Shown here: positions 12,743 to 16,842 of the stretch, one piece after another | Position numbering within the stretch: the stretch's first letter is position 1 | Layout of the letters: every line of letters begins with the position of its first letter | Source: Cognatiluteimonas sp966212495 | GTDB taxonomy: Bacteria > Pseudomonadota > Gammaproteobacteria > Xanthomonadales > Xanthomonadaceae | Direction: 5' to 3' | Assembly: GCA_966212495.1 (NCBI GenBank) | Contig: CBIHRR010000036.1 | Location: 1-16,842 of the forward strand | Length of the DNA stretch: 16,842 nucleotides | Made by a program: the position numbers and the translations under genes | The notes under the pieces: generated by a model | Databases searched by the model: none | Told to the model about the DNA's origin: nothing | What the model saw: only the letters and a program-made list of their open reading frames with translations

Positions 12743-15700
12743 ATGAAACGCAAGACCACGAACCGACCCACGCCGCGCTGGCTGCAACGGCTGCTGCCCC
12801 CGTCGATCACGCTGCTGGCGACGCTGGCCGCGGTGCCCGTGCAGGCGGTGACCATCCCGAACCTGCCGCTGCAGACGGGTACGGCGTATCCGCCGGCGAA
12901 CGTGCGCTTCATCCTCGACGACTCGGGCTCGATGACGTATTCGGCGATGCCGAACGACGTCTCGTCCTACGGGGACCTGGCCGACAGCATTACCGACAAG
13001 TCGTACGTGTACAACACGATCTACTACGATCCCTCCGTCGATTACCTGCCCTGGAGCCAGGCCGACGGTACCCGGTACACCGGCGGAACCTCGTACTACT
13101 CGGCGTACAGCAGCAACAACTACGTGGGATCGAGCAGTTACACCACCAATCTTTCCAACTCCACCCAGACCTATTTCGTGCCGAAGACGGGCACCACCGA
13201 CCTCAGCAACCAGGCCAATTACTACCGCTACCAGATCCGCGACGTCAGCGGCGACGGCCTGTCGACGCCACGCGTCGTACGGAGCGAGTACAACGCGCCG
13301 TTCAGCGACGGCGTCTCGTGGAGCGATCGGGACATCGACAAGAGCAGTTCATGGTCGGGTTCCTTCGTGGTGCCTTCGGGCATGAATTCGCTGGTCGTGT
13401 CGATCGCCAATGGCAGCCAGGGCAACGCCGACCTGTACCTTCGCTTCGGTTCGGCGCCGACGACGTCGACTTCGGACAAGTCCAGCGCAGGTTCCAGCAA
13501 CAACGAATCCGTGTCGGTCACCAACCCCTCGGCGGGAACCTGGTACATCCTCGTCTACAACTCGTCCAGCTCGAAGGGCGTCAAGAACGAGGATGTCTCG
13601 GCGACCTGGGCGCAGACGGTTTCCGAAGGCGTGACCGGCGCCGGTTGCTCCTCGAGCTCCTCCGGCTCCCAATGGCGCAACTGCACCTATGCAAGGCCGA
13701 CGAGTCGCAGCGAGTCCGCAGAGTTGACGAACTTCGCCACCTGGTATTCGTACCACCGCACCCGCATCAAGGTGGCCAAGTACGGCGCGAGCGAGGCATT
13801 CAGCCAGCTCGGTTCCGGGGTGCGCGTCGGCTTCGACTCGATCTGGCACCGCAACTACTATGACATCCCGGTGTCGAACGACAACGGCTTGTTCCGCGGC
13901 ACCAACCGCACCAACTGGTTCAGCCACCTGCAGGATGCCGCCGGCAGCAACGGAACGCCATTGCATGGCGCCTTGCAACGGGCGGGCAAGTCCTTCGAAG
14001 ACACGTCCGCTACCGGTCCGTGGGGCCCCGAGACGGGAGACTCGCAGCTCAGCTGCCGCCAGAGCTTCGCGATCCTGACGACCGACGGCTACTGGAACGA
14101 CTTCTCCGGATACACGAGCACCAGCATCGGGGACGCGGACTCCAAGGAAGGCAGCCTGATCGTGTCGGAGGACGGCAAGACCTCGCTGCAATACAAGCCG
14201 GTGTCGCCTTACGCGGACAACTTCAAGTCCGGCTCTTCGCTGGTCTCGAAGGCCAATACCCTCGCCGACGTCGCCAACTACTACTGGAAGCGCGACCTCG
14301 TCTCGACGTTGGCCAACGATGTCCCCACCTCGACCGCCGACAAGGCCTTCTGGCAGCACATGGTCACCTTCGGTGTCTCCATCGGCCTGAAGGGACGACT
14401 GGATCCCACCCAGGATTTGCAGGCCATCACCAACGGCAGCAAGAACTGGGGCGATCCGACCGACCGCGAAGACCTCGACCGCATCGACGACCTCTGGCAT
14501 GCGTCGGTGAACGGCCACGGCAACTTCGTGTCGGCAGGCAACCCGACGGAATTCGTGCAGGGCCTGATCGACGCGCTCGCGACGGTCGCCCAGCGCCTGG
14601 GTTCCGCATCGAACGTCACCGCGAACTCGACGTCGTTCCAGACCGACACGCGCGTGTACCAGGCGAGCTACGTGTCGGGCAAGTGGACCGGTGAACTCGC
14701 GGCGTACGAAGTGAGCTCGGCCGGCATCTCGACCAAGGACGAGAACGGCGACGGCGTGCCCGACGCGGCGTGGGAGGCTTCGAAGGCATTGCCGGCCTAT
14801 GGCAGCCGCAACATCCTCACCTGGTCCGGAAGCGCGGGCACGACGTTCCCGACGGGTTCGCAGACCAGCGCGCTGGCGCAGACGACGCGCGCGGACGTCA
14901 ACGGCGGCCCGACCACCGGCGCCCAGAACGCGGCGTACATCGCGGGCTCGCAGGCGAGCGAGATCCAGCACGGAGGCAAGCTGCGCGACCGCGATTCCCT
15001 GCTGGGCGACATCGCCAATTCCTCGCCGATGTACGTGAAGGAGAGCGACACCATCTACGTCGGCGCCAACGACGGCATGCTCCATGGCTTCGATGCGCAG
15101 ACCGGCGTCGAACTCTTCGCCTACGTGCCAAACGGCATCAGCTTCACCCAGCTCGGCAACCTGAGCGACCCGCAGTACAGCCCGAACCACCAGTATTTCG
15201 TGGACGGGCCGGTCGTCGTGTCGAGCACGGGGCAGACGCCGGGCAAGAACTACCTGGTCGCCACCCTCGGCCGTGGCGGTCGCGGCATCTTCGGGCTCGA
15301 CGTGACCGACCCGGAGCACTTCGACGCGACCGACGTGCTTTGGGACAAGACCGGCACTGCCCTGGGCAACGACATGGGCCAGGTCCTCGGCGAGCCGCTG
15401 GTCGTGACGCTCAACTCCCTGGACGGTGGCGGCGACAAGCGCCATGCCGCGATCGTGAGCAACGGCATCAACAGCCCGAACGGCCACGCGGTGCTGTTCG
15501 TCCTGGACCTGGACGACGGCAGCGTGATCGCCCAGATCGACACCGGCATCGGCAGCGACAACGGCCTGTCGGCGCCTCGCGGCGCCGACATCGACGGCGA
15601 TGGCGACGTGGACTACGTCTACGCAGGCGACCTGAAGGGCAACATCTGGAAATTCGACCTCCACGATTCGAATTCCAGCAACTGGGACGTCGCGTTCGAC

Positions 15701-16432
15701 GGCGTGCCGCTGTTCACGGCCAGGGACGCGGACGGGACGCCGCAACCGATCACCGCGGGACTGGCCATCGCGCGCGACCCGGCCACGAGCAAGGTCTGGG
15801 TCTTCGCCGGCACGGGCAGCTTCATGACGTCCTCCGACGTTACCAACACCGATACGCAGACGATGTACGGATTGATCGACGACAAGCCGGCAGACGCGAT
15901 CACCGGCCGCGACGAGTTGATGGACCGGAACATCATCGTGGCCACCACGCAGGACGGGCGCGACGTGCGCGGCTTCGAGGCCGCGGGGAACATGACGTCG
16001 GGCAAGCGCGGCTGGTACGTGGACCTGGACTTGCCGGCCGGCAGCGGCGAACGCATCGTCAGCAACCCGCGCGTCCGCGGCGCCGTGCTGTTGTTCGCGA
16101 GCATGATCCCGCCGCAGGAGAACACCTGCGACGCCGGCGGCACCGGCTACGTGAACGCGATCGATCCGTTCACCGGCACGAGCCTGGACCAGCCGTATTT
16201 CGACAGCAACAACGACGGCAAGGTCGACGACAGCGACAAGGTCACCACCAGCGGCGGCGTCACCGTCACGGTGGGTTCGGTGGACCTCGGCGTGGGCATG
16301 CCGACGCTGCCGACGCTGATCGACAAGTTGCTGGTGGTGGGTGGATCCAAGGGTACGCTGGGATCGGTCGTGATGAACCCGCAAGGCGGGTCGGCACGCC
16401 GCATCTCCTGGCGCGAGATCATCAGGGACTGA
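12743..16432 (+). CDS. pilY1: Type IV pilus tip adhesin PilY1 with inserted PPC-like domain
   Basis: PilY1 is a secreted, pilus-tip-associated protein for adhesion, surface sensing and pilus extension. The 1229-residue precursor has a signal peptide (cleavage after A35, VQA-V) and a von Willebrand factor A-like region with the metal motif D59-x-S61-x-S63 in LDDSGSM, resuming with FATWYSYHRTRIKVAKYG and LTTDGYWNDFSG. Between them, residues about 197-288 resemble a pre-peptidase C-terminal domain. The C-terminal PilY1 beta-propeller runs from about 735 (LLGDIANSSPMYV, GANDGMLHGFDAQTG) and has the calcium loop D949-IDGDGDVD-957, with further EF-hand-like loops at D666 and D1154. It ends in the conserved RISWREI. 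A serine/tyrosine/asparagine-rich stretch follows the metal motif. It is embedded in the minor pilin operon, 16 bases before pilE. Confidence 0.95.
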   Translation: MKRKTTNRPTPRWLQRLLPPSITLLATLAAVPVQAVTIPNLPLQTGTAYPPANVRFILDDSGSMTYSAMPNDVSSYGDLADSITDKSYVYNTIYYDPSVDYLPWSQADGTRYTGGTSYYSAYSSNNYVGSSSYTTNLSNSTQTYFVPKTGTTDLSNQANYYRYQIRDVSGDGLSTPRVVRSEYNAPFSDGVSWSDRDIDKSSSWSGSFVVPSGMNSLVVSIANGSQGNADLYLRFGSAPTTSTSDKSSAGSSNNESVSVTNPSAGTWYILVYNSSSSKGVKNEDVSATWAQTVSEGVTGAGCSSSSSGSQWRNCTYARPTSRSESAELTNFATWYSYHRTRIKVAKYGASEAFSQLGSGVRVGFDSIWHRNYYDIPVSNDNGLFRGTNRTNWFSHLQDAAGSNGTPLHGALQRAGKSFEDTSATGPWGPETGDSQLSCRQSFAILTTDGYWNDFSGYTSTSIGDADSKEGSLIVSEDGKTSLQYKPVSPYADNFKSGSSLVSKANTLADVANYYWKRDLVSTLANDVPTSTADKAFWQHMVTFGVSIGLKGRLDPTQDLQAITNGSKNWGDPTDREDLDRIDDLWHASVNGHGNFVSAGNPTEFVQGLIDALATVAQRLGSASNVTANSTSFQTDTRVYQASYVSGKWTGELAAYEVSSAGISTKDENGDGVPDAAWEASKALPAYGSRNILTWSGSAGTTFPTGSQTSALAQTTRADVNGGPTTGAQNAAYIAGSQASEIQHGGKLRDRDSLLGDIANSSPMYVKESDTIYVGANDGMLHGFDAQTGVELFAYVPNGISFTQLGNLSDPQYSPNHQYFVDGPVVVSSTGQTPGKNYLVATLGRGGRGIFGLDVTDPEHFDATDVLWDKTGTALGNDMGQVLGEPLVVTLNSLDGGGDKRHAAIVSNGINSPNGHAVLFVLDLDDGSVIAQIDTGIGSDNGLSAPRGADIDGDGDVDYVYAGDLKGNIWKFDLHDSNSSNWDVAFDGVPLFTARDADGTPQPITAGLAIARDPATSKVWVFAGTGSFMTSSDVTNTDTQTMYGLIDDKPADAITGRDELMDRNIIVATTQDGRDVRGFEAAGNMTSGKRGWYVDLDLPAGSGERIVSNPRVRGAVLLFASMIPPQENTCDAGGTGYVNAIDPFTGTSLDQPYFDSNNDGKVDDSDKVTTSGGVTVTVGSVDLGVGMPTLPTLIDKLLVVGGSKGTLGSVVMNPQGGSARRISWREIIRD
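13331..13609 (+). other. Region encoding the PPC-like domain inserted in PilY1
   Basis: The encoded residues (about 197-288 of PilY1) show the pattern of bacterial pre-peptidase C-terminal domains: a buried strand after SSSWSGSFVVPSG, GNADLYLRFGSAPT, an asparagine/glutamate stretch SSNNESVSV, and PSAGTWYILVYNSSS. These beta-sandwich domains normally follow the catalytic domain of secreted peptidases and are frequent in Xanthomonadaceae exoenzymes. The assignment is by motif pattern only. Confidence 0.7.
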
Positions 16433-16448
16433 CTACGTGGAGACGGCC

Positions 16449-16842
16449 ATGCGCAACATCCCCGCGCGCCGCGCGAAGAATGCGGGCTTCACCCTGATCG
16501 AACTGATGATCGCGGTGGCGATCGTGGCGATCATCGTGGCCGTGGCGGTCGGCAGCTACGACTTCGCCACGGTCAAGACGCGCCGTGGCGCGGCCAAGGC
16601 CTGCCTGATGAACGACGCCCAATACATGGAGCGGTATTACACCCTCAACTTCAAGTACGAGGACGCCGTCCTTCCGGCATGCCAGGACGACGTGTCCGAT
16701 TACTACACCGTCGGCTTCACGAGCGGTTCGCCGACCACGGACGCTTTCACGATCCTGGCCGTCCCGACGTCGAAGCAGAAGGATTCGACCTGCGGGACGC
16801 TGTCCATCGACAGCACCGGCGTCAAGGGCGCGAACAACGTCG
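16449..16842 (+). CDS. pilE: Type IV pilus minor pilin PilE, N-terminal part
   Basis: The first 131 residues are present; the gene runs off the right edge. The leader ends NAG (cleavage G13-F14) and the helix FTLIELMIAVAIVAIIVAVAV has glutamate at mature position 5. Downstream, RRGAAKACLMNDAQYMERYYTLNFKYEDA matches the alpha-1 C-terminal half and alpha-beta loop of PilE-type pilins, and cysteines at the start of the globular part probably form disulfides. The proline usually found at mature position 22 is glycine (VGSYDF). PilE connects the tip complex and is the last gene of the Pseudomonas-type fimU-pilVWXY1Y2E operon, which this order reproduces. GGAG at 16439-16442 lies six bases before the ATG. 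Confidence 0.92.
   Translation, partial: MRNIPARRAKNAGFTLIELMIAVAIVAIIVAVAVGSYDFATVKTRRGAAKACLMNDAQYMERYYTLNFKYEDAVLPACQDDVSDYYTVGFTSGSPTTDAFTILAVPTSKQKDSTCGTLSIDSTGVKGANNV

Noticed and set aside
13349..16384. A 1011-codon minus-strand open frame opposite pilY1
   Set aside because: The plus strand encodes an unmistakable PilY1; the antisense frame has no domain and typical shadow composition.

Overview
The window is dense, GC-rich chromosomal DNA from a gammaproteobacterium, most likely of the Xanthomonadaceae (Lysobacter, Luteimonas or Stenotrophomonas-like). This rests on the base composition, an Oar-type TonB-dependent receptor with a carboxypeptidase-like N-terminal domain, the long Trm112-like protein without zinc cysteines, a GTAG-type REP pair, and the complete minor-pilin operon order. 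These are family-level arguments, not a species identification. No gap longer than 300 bases lacks a gene, and I see no tRNA, rRNA, insertion sequence or CRISPR array.

Region 1 (1-2995) is housekeeping metabolism. On the minus strand a Trm112-like gene is followed by nadC (NAD synthesis), which runs off the left edge. Divergent from them, purE and purK (AIR carboxylation in purine synthesis) overlap by ATGA. purK converges on sodB (iron superoxide dismutase). The 49-base gap between them is filled by two inverted hairpins flanked by GTAG and CTAC, and these tetranucleotides supply the TAG stop codons of both genes.

Region 2 (3115-4954) is a three-gene operon joined by GTGA overlaps: grxD (monothiol glutaredoxin), a YciK-like short-chain dehydrogenase that has lost catalytic residues, and a MarC/YhgN-family membrane protein whose reading frame runs through a likely terminator.

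Region 3 (4927-9945) holds a monocistronic TonB-dependent receptor with an untranslated leader of roughly 150 bases and a strong intrinsic terminator, then ppnN, a nucleotide 5'-monophosphate nucleosidase that may be translated from a nearly leaderless mRNA.

Region 4 (9996-16842) is the type IV pilus minor pilin operon: fimT/fimU, pilV, pilW, pilX, pilY1 and a partial pilE, preceded by a near-consensus CRP/Clp-type operator. The pilins form the tip and priming complex that carries the PilY1 adhesin. This PilY1 carries an inserted domain resembling the bacterial pre-peptidase C-terminal (PPC) domain of secreted proteases, placed inside its von Willebrand factor A-like region. That insertion is the most unusual protein feature here. 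I found no convincing wholly new multi-gene system.
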